Positions 12,898 through 25,808 of a stretch of DNA of 64,000 nucleotides are shown one piece after another; position 1 is the first letter of the stretch; each line of letters opens with the position of its first letter. Source of the DNA: Acanthacorydalis orientalis (Eukaryota; Arthropoda; Insecta; Megaloptera; Corydalidae); contig CM068319.1 of assembly GCA_034766995.1 (NCBI GenBank), forward strand, positions 24,362,459 to 24,426,458, written 5' to 3'. A program made the position numbers and the translations under genes. The notes under the pieces are model-generated. The model saw only the letters and a program-made list of their open reading frames with translations, ran no database searches and was not told the origin of the DNA.

Positions 12898-13314
12898 CGG
12901 ATGTTTTGCGGATATTTCGCGGTTTTTGTCACTTTTTCGGTATCAATTATGAACCTATGTTAATTTTGTCTCTTTTACGATATAGAACATGAGAATACGC
13001 ATCGAACGGTATGAAATAGTTGCTAGTTTTATAACATTTTGCATATTTTGTGAAGGAATAACGGAAATTTTTGCAGATATTTTGCGGTTTTTTTGATATT
13101 TCCGACATTTATTATGGACCGATGTTAATTTTGTCTAGAAATATACATAAAGCATTAAAAGACGAATCGACCAGTATTAACTAGGTACCAAAATATCCTA
13201 CATATCAACAAAATAAACCATATCCGCCATATCCTCAATATCCGCCATATCCGCAATATACAAAATATCCAAATTGTTTTAAAAATGGCAACTATTTCAT
13301 ACCGGTCGATGCGT

Positions 13315-14074
13315 ATATAATTGTTCTATATCATATCTTATTTAAAATTAATATCAGACCATAAAATATGTAGGAAATATCAAATAAACTGCAAAAAATC
13401 AAATTTTTTTTTATACTGCTGTTATTGCGGATAATGCGGATATGTCGTATATGGTGGATATTACGGATATTGCTTATTTTGTGGATATGTAGGATAATTT
13501 GGCAACTAATTAATACTGGTCGATTCGTCTTTTAATGCTTTATGTATATTTCTAGACTAAATTAATATCTGTCCGTAATAAATGTCGGAAATATCATAAA
13601 AACCGCAAAAAATCAGCAAAAATTACAGTGTTCCTTCATAAAATACCCAAAATGGTATAAAACTAGCAACTATTTCATACTGTTCTATGCGTTATTTAAT
13701 GTTCTATTTCATACTTGAGTCAAAATTGACATCGGTTTATAATAGATACCGAAAAAGTCACAAAAACCGCGAAAAATTAACAAAAATAAAGGTTTTTCAT
13801 GGCTAAAATATCCAAAATGCTATAAAAATGGCAACTATTTCATACTATTCGATGCGTATTTTAATATACTATATCATACATGAGTCAAAATTAACATCGG
13901 TTCATAATAGATACCAAAAAAGTCACAAAAACCGCGAAAAATTCGCGAAATTAAAGGTTTTTCATGCCTCAAATATCCAAAATGTTAAAAAAGTGGCAAC
14001 TATTTCATACTATCCGATGCCTATTTTAATGTTCTATATCATAAATGAGACAAAAATAACATCGGTTCATAATG
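13315..14074. repeat. Family A macro-unit 5, leader only
   Basis: The leader repeats the other four for about 760 bp with a few more substitutions (for example GACC for GTCC near 13356 and GTGTTCC near 13628). It stops at 14074, before the position where the dyad and array would start, and joins inverted trailer-type monomers directly. I read this as a unit whose array and dyad were lost, or as the old edge of the family. Confidence 0.8.
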
Positions 14075-15870
14075 CCATATCCGGTTGCGGTTTTTTTGAT
14101 ATTTCCGACATTTATTACGAACCGATGTTAATTTTGTCTAGAAATATACATAAAGCATTAAAAGACGAACCGACCAGTATTAATTGGTTGCCAAATTATC
14201 ATACATATCCATTAAATAAGTCATATTCACAATATCCGCCATATACGAAATATCCGCAATAACCGCCATATCCGCAAAAACCGCCATATCCAAGAAAAAT
14301 GTGATTTTTTGCAGTTCTTTGATATTTGAGGTATTTATTATTGTCCGATGTTAATTTTGTGTAAGATATCATATAGAACACTTAAATACGCATAGATGGG
14401 TATTAAATAGTTGCCATTTTATAACATTTTGGTTATTTTAAGTAAGAAAAAGCTGTATTTTTGCGGATTTTTCGCGGTTTTTGAGTCTTTTTCGGTATCT
14501 ATTATAAACCGATGTCAATTTTGACTCATGTATGATATAGAACATTAAATAACACATCCAACAATATGAAATAGTTGCTAGTTTTGTAACAATTTGGATA
14601 TTTTATGAAGGAATTTTGCGGATTTTTAGCAGTTTTTTTGATGTTTTCGACATTTATTATGGACCGATGTTAATTTTGTCAAGAAATATACATAAAGCAT
14701 TAAAAGACGAATCGACCGGTATGAATTAGTTACCTAAATATCCTACATATCCACAAAATAAGCCATATCCGCAATAACCGCCATATACGAAATATCCGCA
14801 ATAACCGCCATATCCAAGAAAAATGAGATTTTTTGCAGTTTTTTGATTTTTTATGACAATTTTATAAAAAATTTGCTAGTTTTATAACAATTTGGATATT
14901 CTATGAAGGAAAAACGAGTATTTTTTCGGATTTTTCGCAGTTTATGTGATATTTTCGGTATTTATTATGGACTGATGTTAATTTTGTTAATAAGATATCA
15001 TATGGTGTAAGATATCAATAAGATATCATATAGAACATTAAATTAGATATCATCTTGTATGAATGATAAGTGCCATTTTTATAACAATTTGGATATTTTA
15101 TGAAGGAAAAGCGAGTATTTTTGCGGATTTTTGTGATATTTTCGGTATTTATTATCAACGGAAGTCAATTTTGTACAGAAATATACATAAAGCATTAAAA
15201 GACGCATCCACGAGTACAAATTGCTCGCCCCAATATCGTTCATATCCGCAAAACCCGCAATATCTGCTAAATCCGCCATATCCGCTATATCCACAAAATC
15301 CGCCAAATCCACAACCCGCATCTGTCTTTTTTGTGAATAATTTGGAAATTTTGAACAAGAAACACGTGTATTTTTGCAGCTTTTTGGCATTTTTTTAATA
15401 TTTTCGGTATTTATTATGGACTGATGTTAATTTTGTATATGATGTCATACAAAACATTAAATTACGCATCGACTAGTATGAAATAGTTGCCAGTTTTATA
15501 ACAATGTGGATACTCTATGATGGAAAAACATGTATTTTTGCGGATATTTGCGGTTTTTGTGATATTTTCGGTATTTATTATTGACTGATGTTAATTTTGT
15601 GTAAGATATCATATAGAACATTAAATTACGCATCAACTAGTATGAAATAACTGCCATTTTTATAACAACTTGTATATTTTATGGAAGAAAAAAGTGTACT
15701 TTTGCGAATTTTTTAATATTTCCGGGATTTATTATGGACCGATGTTAATTTTGTCTAAGATATGATATAGATCATCAAAATACACATCGACCAGTATGAA
15801 TTAGTTGCCAGATTTGAAAGAATTTGGATATTTTAAGCAAGAAAAGCGTATTTTTTGCGGATATATACAT
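14075..15870. repeat. Degenerate family A monomers, inverted relative to the leader
   Basis: Eight or nine decayed monomers can be recognised by variants of GATGTTAATTTTGT at about 14124, 14348, 14509, 14663, 14970, 15161, 15423, 15588 and 15740. Spacing is about 150-160 bp, or longer where a spacer of ATCCGC words is present (for example 14205-14295, 14740-14815, 15230-15320). Divergence rises toward 15,870, where the family ends at a (TA)n tract. Short open frames here (15063-15398 and its antisense) are by-products. Confidence 0.8.
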
Positions 15871-15894
15871 CTATATATATATATATATATATAT
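15871..15894. repeat. (TA)n tract ending family A
   Basis: A short perfect TA run sits exactly where recognisable family A monomers stop. Confidence 0.9.
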
Positions 15895-16045
15895 TTAATG
15901 AACATATACATTGTTATAACCAGAAATTTTCCCTTTTGCTGTCAATCATATAAATCATTTAATACTATGAGTCCCATGAAACATTAAATGTATCATTGAA
16001 AAAAAGAAGCTATAATGATGTCCAAAAGAATAAATACTTTTAGAA
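15895..16045 (+). repeat. Diverged copy of family C element
   Basis: A TA tract is followed by a segment with TTGTTATAACCA, ATTTAATACTATGAGTCCC, GAAACATTAAATGTAT and GAAGCTATAATGATG. The same words in the same order follow TA tracts at about 38,960-39,110 and 43,720-43,870. The three copies show that this is a dispersed repeat. I do not recognise the family. Confidence 0.6.
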
Positions 16046-16059
16046 AGTGTTTCGTTTAA

Positions 16060-17560
16060 GAAGCAGTCATTTACAAAGCAGTAAAAAAAACTTTTAGAAA
16101 GTATTTCATTAAAAAAATTTCATTAATAAAGAGTAATGAAAAAGTATTAGTATATAAATATATATCAAATACTGAATGTTAAATTTTTAGGTAACAATAC
16201 ATATATAACAGTAAACTTTATTGAAAAGATTCTTTTAAAACTATTCAATTTAGCAGTAACTATATATGAAAAAACAAACTGCTCATACAAATATTTGATA
16301 AAATGAATATTTATGAATGCTTTCAAAAACCGTTCTCTCTTTTGAGATGAATTTGTTCTAAATTAATTGGAACTCTCTAAAATGAAACTAGACTAATCTA
16401 ATGGTTATATCACGAATGATATGAATTAATAAACATTAAATTGCATTATTGTTAAGTTTATATGAATGAAGTTGAGTTCTTCACTAAACAAATGCATTTG
16501 AGAGAATTTTATGTTCACTCAAATAAGTATTTCTTCATTTTTATTCCTTTCATTTTTTAAAAAAATGTTTATATTAATCAAATTACATTTGAAAATATCA
16601 TTTTAAAACAGTAGCTAGTACATAAATAAATATTGAATAGACTTATGAAAACTTCTGACAATATATATATTTCTTTCGTGAATGTTTTTTCTTAAATTAA
16701 CTTTGAAATAAAAACATCTTGAATGAGTTTATATGTATTCGTGCACACAAAATTACATTTTACTAAAGTTAATATAAAATCAATTGAGTTCTTTTTGATA
16801 CAAACGCATTTGAAAGTATTTTTCTCTTGTAACCAATCATGCCCGATTATTTTTTATTAATATGAATAAAACTATGTTTACAAATATTATTTGCAAAATA
16901 ATATTGAAAATATATATGTATTGAATAATGAATATTCAAATTAAAAGTAATAAAATGACATTTTTATATGTGTTACACAGAATTGATTTAAACTACACGG
17001 TTCAATAAATTATATTTATAAAAAAACTCACTATTCATATAAATAATACATATTGAATTGTAATGTTTATAAAATACTCTTTGAATATATATTTCTTTTT
17101 AAATGATACTAACCTAAAAACTGAATGAATTTTAATTAATATGTTTTTTGTGACTTGTATGAATGCAATCAAGTTGAGTTCTTTTTAATACAAAAATGCA
17201 TTTGAGAATGAACTATTTTCACTAATGTGCCTATCTTAAAATCCATTCATTTTGATTTATTTTTTTATATTACTAACAAAACTCCATTCAAAAAAAAACA
17301 TTTGTAAATCAGTAATGATAAAGTACATACCAAAAGACAAATGTTCAAAAGAAAAGTAATATTATTTACATGACAGTCAACTGCTATATAAAACCAGAAC
17401 TGTTTCGTTGAATAGAAATTATACAAAAAAACTCACCATTCCGATAAATGTATAATAAATTGTAATGTTTATCTAACATTCTTCAAATGTGGTTCTTCTG
17501 AAGATGATTTAAAATTGTTGAAACTGTCAATTCTGAAACGATACAAGTTTAAAAATTATG
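16060..17560. repeat. Old ~390-bp degenerate tandem repeat, about four copies
   Basis: Similar phrases recur in order. GTTGAGTTCTTCACTAAACAAATGCATTTGAGA at about 16471 has relatives at about 16783 and 17173 (TTGAGTTCTTTTT, then ACAAA and GCATTTGA). CTCACTATTC/CTCACCATTC occurs at about 17028 and 17430, each followed by TTGTAATGTTTAT. Spacing is about 310-400 bp. The copies are too diverged for exact borders and contain no sustained open frame. Confidence 0.5.
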
Positions 17561-17780
17561 ACTATGAAATCTTTTCAATAACAATTTCTCAGTGTGATGT
17601 AGTCTAGTAAAATATATATTTTTTTAATAATTACAATATGTCGTGTGTACAATGAAATTTAGAATATTGACCTTAACTAAATAAATTATTTGTACATACA
17701 AATACTTTCATATCAAAATAAGGACTTATGATGTTTTAGAACCTGCAAATTCGGTTTTAATCAATTATATTTAATTAACC

Positions 17781-17850
<70 letters not shown>

Positions 17851-18189
17851 GTATATGTATATATATATATAATCATAAGAGTAATTATATGTAAAGCCGT
17901 AATGATGTCGAAGAGATAACATGTTCTAAAATTTGCTTTCGAATAAAAAACAATCATATTCATTGTGAAATTTTCATCGCTTACAGATTTAGATAAATAA
18001 AATTAAATCAAGCTCTTTTTAATGTAAATGCTGTCAAAATAATTTGATTAATTATTTCATTTACACAAATATATTTCTCAACATGTAAAGTCAATGAAAC
18101 ATGATTGCAAAGAAAAAATTTCAAAATGTGTATAACAAATTAGTAAATATTACTTTTGCTTCATTACGATATAAATAAATATTTCCAGC
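17561..18189. other. AT-rich DNA, no gene seen
   Basis: Simple AT-rich sequence with no sustained reading frame. It contains one long TA/TG tract, annotated separately. Confidence 0.6.
17781..17870. repeat. (TA)n microsatellite with TG interruptions
   Basis: About 90 bp of TA repeat, with three GTATAT interruptions near its right end. Confidence 0.95.
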
Positions 18190-18475
18190 AAATACAATGA
18201 GTACTAGAAGCAGCTATCTGCCGTCTTCTATACTTATCTATGCTTTACTCCATGGTGTCTATTTTTCTTATGCATTTTACTTGAGAAAATATATTTAGTT
18301 ACAATTATGAACAAAGAACATATTTTAAGCAATCGAATGTATTATTGGGTATATGGAAAAAGATTTCAATTGTACGTACAAAATAAATTCTCTATATCCT
18401 CAATGATTTATATATGATGACATTCATGAAACCGAGTTACGAAAACGTCGTCTTGAATATTTCAAGATAGGATAT
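18190..18475 (-). repeat. Isolated family B fragment plus flank, inverted
   Basis: Read on the minus strand, this segment matches the left flank and first part of the family B array at 22,000-22,310. Shared words include the ACTCGGTT / GTCATCATAT region (18,415-18,475 against 22,000-22,065) and TTTTCTCAA followed by AATGC near 18,270-18,300 against 22,247-22,265. The two form a diverged inverted repeat of about 290 bp, 3.5 kb apart. The distal end (ATGAGTACTAGAAGCAGCTA) also matches a fragment at 63,890. Confidence 0.65.
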
Positions 18476-18627
18476 TTATATATATATATTCTTGAATTAT
18501 GTACAAAAATTACAAACAAATGACTGTAAGATAAATATAGTATTTTTAGAATCAGATAAATACATCGTTAATGGCTTATTTGAGTAAATACTTGAATGGA
18601 TGTCAAACAGATTTTAAAATAGTTTTC

Positions 18628-18629
<2 letters not shown>

Positions 18630-18680
<51 letters not shown>

Positions 18681-18700
18681 GTGTGTGTGTGTATGTGTGT
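18630..18700. repeat. (TA)n(TG)n compound microsatellite
   Basis: About 40 bp of TA followed by about 30 bp of TG-rich repeat. Open frames here (18568-18789 and 18571-18759) are mostly microsatellite translation. Confidence 0.95.
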
Positions 18701-18868
18701 CTGCTCCAGGCACCAAAATACCACCACACAGCCCTGCTTTTAACTATATAAATACATAATATTCTAAAATAGAAACAAAAACAATTCAATCCTTTATTTC
18801 TATATACTAATTTTATTAAATCTCGTCAAAAAGATATTAATAACAATATTCCAATTTTATGTACTCAC

Positions 18869-19024
18869 TTTATCATTATTTTTATCAATTGAAAACCTCA
18901 ATGTCGATATACATTTAATATATTTTTCTTTTACTATTTTATTATAAATTTCTTGTTTACTATTTTTTAGTGGTACTAGTTCACAGTTCGAAAACCTATA
19001 ATCACATAATTTGATATAGTTTTT
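18869..19024 (-). CDS. Candidate internal coding exon, unknown protein
   Basis: On the minus strand a 52-codon open stretch lies between a good 3' splice site (TATTTTTCAG, just upstream at about 19025-19034) and a good 5' splice site (AAA followed by GTGAGTAC, about 18861-18868). Both fall in the same phase, so the exon is 156 nt and phase 0 at each end. The predicted peptide has mixed composition, with Lys, Asn, Ile and Tyr but also charged and Cys residues (it contains DYRFSNCELVPLKN and KQEIYNKIVKEKYIK). It does not look like translation of a simple repeat, unlike every other open frame nearby. I do not recognise the protein and could not find a convincing partner exon within 2 kb on either side. 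It may be a real exon of a gene with long introns, a fragment of a dead gene, or a chance match in AT-rich DNA. Confidence 0.25.
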
Positions 19025-19039
19025 CTGAAAAATACGTAA

Positions 19040-19453
19040 TGTTAACACTAACATACGTAACGTTAACTTCCATCATACAGTTAAAATAACTGTCAATGTC
19101 AATCGATGTAACAACCATAGAATGACAACATACATACTTTACATAAATACTTTATCTATGATTACAGCCTTCTTACTTATATTACATTCGTATTTATTCA
19201 TATAGTAGTACTTACAAATTAGAAATAATTATAATACCGATTTTGTTTATATGTTAACAAAATTTTATTGTATCTTTTATGAATGTTTTAAAAGATCACA
19301 TATATTCATTTAGAACCTATGATTGGTATTTTTGTGTAATCCAAAGGACAGTAGTCTTCTTTTATCAAGGATTGTACATTAGAATATATTCCAATAAATA
19401 TATATTATTAGGTTTTACTTTGAAAACAGTTACAAATAATTTTAAATTTTAAT
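19040..19453. other. AT-rich DNA, no gene seen
   Basis: No sustained open frame and no internal repeat that I can see. It contains ACGTTAAC-type words near 19,037-19,075. Confidence 0.5.
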
Positions 19454-20723
<1,270 letters not shown>

Positions 20724-20767
<44 letters not shown>

Positions 20768-20930
20768 TAAGAATATGTGTTTGTGTGTGCGTGTTTGTTG
20801 TGTGTGTGTTTGTGTGTGTGTGTTTGTTGTGTGTGTGTTTGTGTGTGTGTGTGTATCTGTGTGGGTGTATGTGTCTGTGTGTGTGCGTCTGTGTATATAT
20901 ATATATATATACGTGTGTGTGTGTGTGTGT
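20724..20930. repeat. (TA)n then GT-rich imperfect microsatellite
   Basis: About 40 bp of TA, then about 120 bp of imperfect TGTGTT/TGTGTG, a short TA run and a final TG run. It is strongly strand-asymmetric and alternates purine and pyrimidine. Open frames on both strands here (Cys-Val and Thr-His rich) are by-products. Confidence 0.95.
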
Positions 20931-21370
20931 CACTGTGAACCGATTTTAATTTTGTCAACAAGTATGCATAAAGCATTAAAATACGCATCGACCGATGTGA
21001 ACTATTTGCCAGTTTTTAATGATTTGTGTATTTGAAGAACGAAAAACATATTTTTTCAGAGGTTTTTTGAAATTTTTCCATATCCACTGTGAAAAGATTT
21101 TAATTTTGTCTACAAATATACATAAAGCATTAAAATATACACTGATCAGTAAGATTTACTTGCCAGATTTTTAATATTTGTATATTTCCAGCACGAAAAA
21201 TGAGTTTATTCAGCGGTTTTTGGACTCTTACCGTACCCATAGTGGATTGATTTTCATTTAGTCTACAAATATACGTGAAACATTAAAAATACGTATAGAT
21301 CAGTATGAATTATTTGCCGGATATTAAGGAATTTGGATATTTTAAGAAAAAAAAACTTTTTATTAGAAAT
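20931..21370. repeat. Family A islet, left arm (about 3 decayed monomers)
   Basis: TTTAATTTTGTC recurs at about 20946 and 21100, and TTTCATTTAGTC at about 21252. Each is followed by ACAAATATACATAAAGCATTAAAATA-like sequence and an ATCGACC/AGATCAGT block, as in the 14,075-15,870 monomers. Spacing is about 152-154 bp. Orientation is that of the family A trailers. Confidence 0.75.
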
Positions 21371-21421
21371 AGCACCTAAAATGTTTCGACGCTTATTTTA
21401 TTATTTTCTATTTTTTTATCA

Positions 21422-21426
<5 letters not shown>

Positions 21427-21462
<36 letters not shown>
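21427..21462. repeat. (TA)n tract at the centre of the family A islet
   Basis: A short perfect TA run lies between monomers of opposite orientation. Confidence 0.95.
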
Positions 21463-21464
<2 letters not shown>

Positions 21465-21540
21465 TCGTATATTTATAAGAAAACTATGAAACAAATTGAC
21501 TACAAACAAGTTTTACTTACTTAAAATAAACAAATTGTTA

Positions 21541-21840
21541 TAAAAATAGCAACTATTTCATAACGTTCGATTCGTATTTTAATGTTCTATATCATATCTA
21601 AGACAAAATTAACATCGGTCCATAATGGATACCGAAAAAGTTACAAAACCCGCAAAAATACAAGTTTTTCTTGCTTTAAATATCTATAATGTTATAAAAA
21701 TGGCTACTATTTAATATTGGTCGATACATATTTTAATATTCTATTTCATATATAGACAAAATTAACATCGGTATATAATAAATACCAAAAAAAAATAAAA
21801 AAACCGCAAACAAACACGTTTTTCCATATTGGTATTCTAT
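21541..21840. repeat. Family A islet, right arm (about 2 monomers, inverted)
   Basis: GCAACTATTTCATAACGTTCG, then TTTTAATGTTCTATATCATA, AAAATTAACATCGGTCCATAA and GATACCGAAAAAGTTAC, repeated about 165 bp later in a more decayed form. This is the leader orientation of family A, opposite to 20,931-21,370. Confidence 0.75.
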
Positions 21841-21887
21841 GTCTTAAGTAACGTATAAATGTAATAGGTAATAAGGCATACGTAACA

Positions 21888-21991
<104 letters not shown>

Positions 21992-22100
21992 TTCTATCTT
22001 AAAATAAATATTCATCAAGACGATGTTTTCTTAACTCGGTTACATTAATGTCGTCATATGTAAATTATTAAAGAAATAAAAATTCATTTATGTATATATA

Positions 22101-22408
22101 CACGAAAATAATATTTTTATTTGTGGAATTTTTATGATGCAATTTTATTTTTTATATATAGAAAGATTATAAATATTGTTTGCATATATGCAGTAATATT
22201 CAATTGCTACAAATTTATTTTTTGTTTATCATTATAACTGAATAAATTTTCTCAATTAGAATGCGAAAGATAAACAGACGCTAATGAATTAAATAGAGAT
22301 AAGTCTTGTTTGCAATACATAGAATTCATAAAAATACTCATACGTAAATTTAAATAATATTCATGCGATTTCCATATTATTTTAGAAAAAAAATCAAGGT
22401 AACATGCA

Positions 22409-22456
<48 letters not shown>

Positions 22457-23207
22457 TGTGTGTGTGTGTTTCACATGTGTACACGCTTGTGCTGTAAAAA
22501 TATTTTATTTTGTAAAATTAAATTAAAGAAATAATCATATCTCTTAAATCATCTTCACAAAAAAGGCCATAATAAATACTTGTACTTAATTTTAATAATA
22601 CTCGTGCGATTTCCATATTAATTTAGAATAATATTGCTTAATAATTAAAACGAACAAAAATCATTGTTTAGTTACAAAGTTAATGACAGTCAAACATGTC
22701 AAAGTGAAACAAATGTATTAACAAAAAATCTCAAAAATTAATATATTTCAATCATTGATTTTTTAGTTATATCTAATGTATCTGAAATAATTAATAAATA
22801 TAGTTTTTTGAATGAGTTCTTCATGAAAAAACTTTTTTTAAAAAAAAATATTTATTAGATGTACCTTAAACCATGTAAAATTTTGTGAAAATAAAAAAAT
22901 ATTTTCCATATTTTATAGGCAATAATATTAACAGAGTCAAGGGTGTATTGTAGGGTCTAAGGTAGATACATAGAACCATCTCCTGGAAATAGTTAAAAAT
23001 AATTTTTAATGTGTTCCTATAGCTTGTATGAAAATAGGTTTCCTGTAGGTTTGGATATGACCTAAACAAAAAATTTATAATTTCTCTTAGTCGAATGGTA
23101 AATAAATTTTTTTTCCAAAGATATTTAGTTTATAAATTAAATATAGCAGCAGTAGAGAGCGCCACTAAAACGAATTGAAATTCATAACATATATATTTAT
23201 ATATATA
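22101..23207. repeat. Family B unit 1, diverged left edge
   Basis: The first ~200 bp differ from the later units (for example ATATTTTTATTTGTGGAAT in place of CTGATTTATTTGATTTGTG, and TAAATATTGTTTGC in place of TAAAGGTTGTTTGC). The rest matches closely. Diverged edge copies are expected when exchange homogenises the interior of an array. Confidence 0.8.
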
Positions 23208-23525
23208 CACGAAACTGATTTATTTGATTTGTGTAATTTTTATGATGGAATTTTATTTTTCATATATAGAAAGATTATAAAGGTTGTTTGCATATATGCA
23301 GTAATATTCAATTGCTACAAACTTATTTTTTGTTTATAATTATAACTGAATAAATTTTCTCAATTAGAATGCGAAAGATAAACAGACGCTAATGAATTAA
23401 ATAGAGATAAGTCTTGTTTGCAATACATAGAATTCATAAAAATACTCATACGTAAATTTAGATAATATTCATTCGATTTCCATATTATTTTAGAAAAGAA
23501 ATCAAGGTAACATGCAAACATATTA

Positions 23526-23569
<44 letters not shown>

Positions 23570-24641
23570 TGTGTGTGTGTGTGTTTCACATGTGTACACG
23601 CTTGTGCTGTAAAAATATTTTATTTTGTAAGATTAAATTAAAGAAATAATCATATCTCTTAAATCATCTTCACAAAAAGAGGCCATAATAAATACTTGTA
23701 CTTAATTTTAATAATACTCGTGCGATTTCCATATTAATTTAGAATAATATTGCTTAATAATTAAAACGAACAAAAATCATTGTTTAGTTACAAAGTTAAT
23801 GACAGTCAAACATGTCAAAGTGAAACAAATGTATTAACAAAAAATCTCATAAATTAATATATTTCAATCATTGATTTTTTAGTTATATCTAATGTATCTG
23901 AAATAATTAATAAATATAGTTTTTTGCATGAGTTCTTCATGAAAAAACTTTTTTTAAAAAAAAATATTTATTAGATGTACCTTAAACCATGTAAAATTTT
24001 GTGAAAATAAAAAAATATTTTCCATACTTTATAGGCAATAATATTAACAGAGTCAAGGGTGTATTGTAGGGTCTAAGGTAGATACATAGAACCATCTCCT
24101 GGAAATAGTTAAAAATAATTTTTAATGTGTTCCTATAGCTTGTATGAAAATAGGTTTCCTGTAGGTTTGGATATGACCTAAACAAAAAATTTATAATTTC
24201 TCTTAGTCGAATGGTAAATAAATTTTTTTTCCAAAGATATTTAGATTATAAATTAAATATAGCAGCAATAGAGAGCGCCACTAAAACGAATTGAAATTCA
24301 TAACATATATATTTATATATATACACGAAACTGATTTATTTGATTTGTGTAATTTTTATGATGGAATTTTATTTTTCATATATAGAAAGATTATAAAGGT
24401 TGTTTGCATATATGCAGTAATATTCAATTGCTACAAACTTATTTTTTGTTTATAATTATAACTGAATAAATTTTCTCAATTAGAATGCGAAAGATAAACA
24501 GACGCTAATGAATTAAATAGAGATAAGTCTTGTTTGCAATACATAGAATTCATAAAAATACTCATACGTAAATTTAGATAATATTCATGCGATTTCCATA
24601 TTATTTTAGAAAAGAAATCAAGGTAACATGCAAACATATTA

Positions 24642-24697
<56 letters not shown>

Positions 24698-25766
24698 TGT
24701 GTGTGTGTGTTTCACATGTGTACACGCTTGTGCTGTAAAAATATTTTATTTTGTAAAATTAAATTAAAGAAATAATCATATCTCTTAAATCATCTTCACA
24801 AAAAAGGCCATAATAAATACTTGTACTTAATTTTAATAATACTCGTGCGATTTCCATATTAATTTAGAATAATATTGCTTAATAATTAAAACGAACAAAA
24901 ATCATTGTTTAGTTACAAAGTTAATGACAGTCAAACATGTCAAAGTGAAACAAATGTATTAACAAAAAATCTCAAAAATTAATATATTTCAATCATTGAT
25001 TTTTTAGTTATATCTAATGTATCTGAAATAATTAATAAATATGGTTTTTTGCATGAGTTCTTCATGAAAAAAATTTTTTTAAAAAAAAATATTTATTAGA
25101 TGTACCTTAAACCATGTAAAATTTTGTGAAAATAAAAAAATATTTTCCATACTTTATAGGCAATAATATTAACAGAGTCAAGGGTGTATTGTAGGGTCTA
25201 AGGTAGATACATAGAACCATCTCCTGGAAATAGTTAAAAATAATTTTTAATGTGTTCCTATAGCTTGTATGAAAATAGGTTTCCTGTAGGTTTGGATATG
25301 ACCTAAACAAAAAATTTATAATTTCTCTTAGTCGAATGGTAAATAAATTTTTTTTCCAAAGATATTTAGTTTATAAATTAAATATAGCAGCAATAGAGAG
25401 CGCCACTAAAACGAATTGAAATTCATAACATATATATTTATATATATACACGAAACTGATTTATTTGATTTGTGTAATTTTTATGATGGAATTTTATTTT
25501 TCATATATAGAAAGATTATAAAGGTTGTTTGCATATATGCAGTAATATTCAATTGCTACAAACTTATTTTTTGTTTATAATTATAACTGAATAAATTTTC
25601 TCAATTAGAATGCGAAAGATAAACAGACGCTAATGAATTAAATAGAGATAAGTCTTGTTTGCAATACATAGAATTCATAAAAATACTCATACGTAAATTT
25701 AGATAATATTCATGCGATTTCCATATTATTTTAGAAAAGAAATCAAGGTAACATGCAAACATATTA

Positions 25767-25808
<42 letters not shown>

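Larger units (their letters stand above)
10905..13314. repeat. Family A macro-unit 4 (5-copy array)
   Basis: Leader 10905-11865, dyad 11866-11965, array 11968-12897, inverted trailer 12898-13314. The trailer carries a small extra segment (CAAAATATCC, near 13261) absent from units 1-3. This is the last unit with a 186-bp array before the family decays. Confidence 0.9.

Noticed and set aside
5698..12932. Minus-strand frames of 262-561 codons made of 62-residue repeats
   Set aside because: They are the same read-through of the 186-bp satellite as at 900-4058, ending where the array ends and broken by one base in unit 3. There is no sign of a start context, domain or conservation beyond DNA identity.
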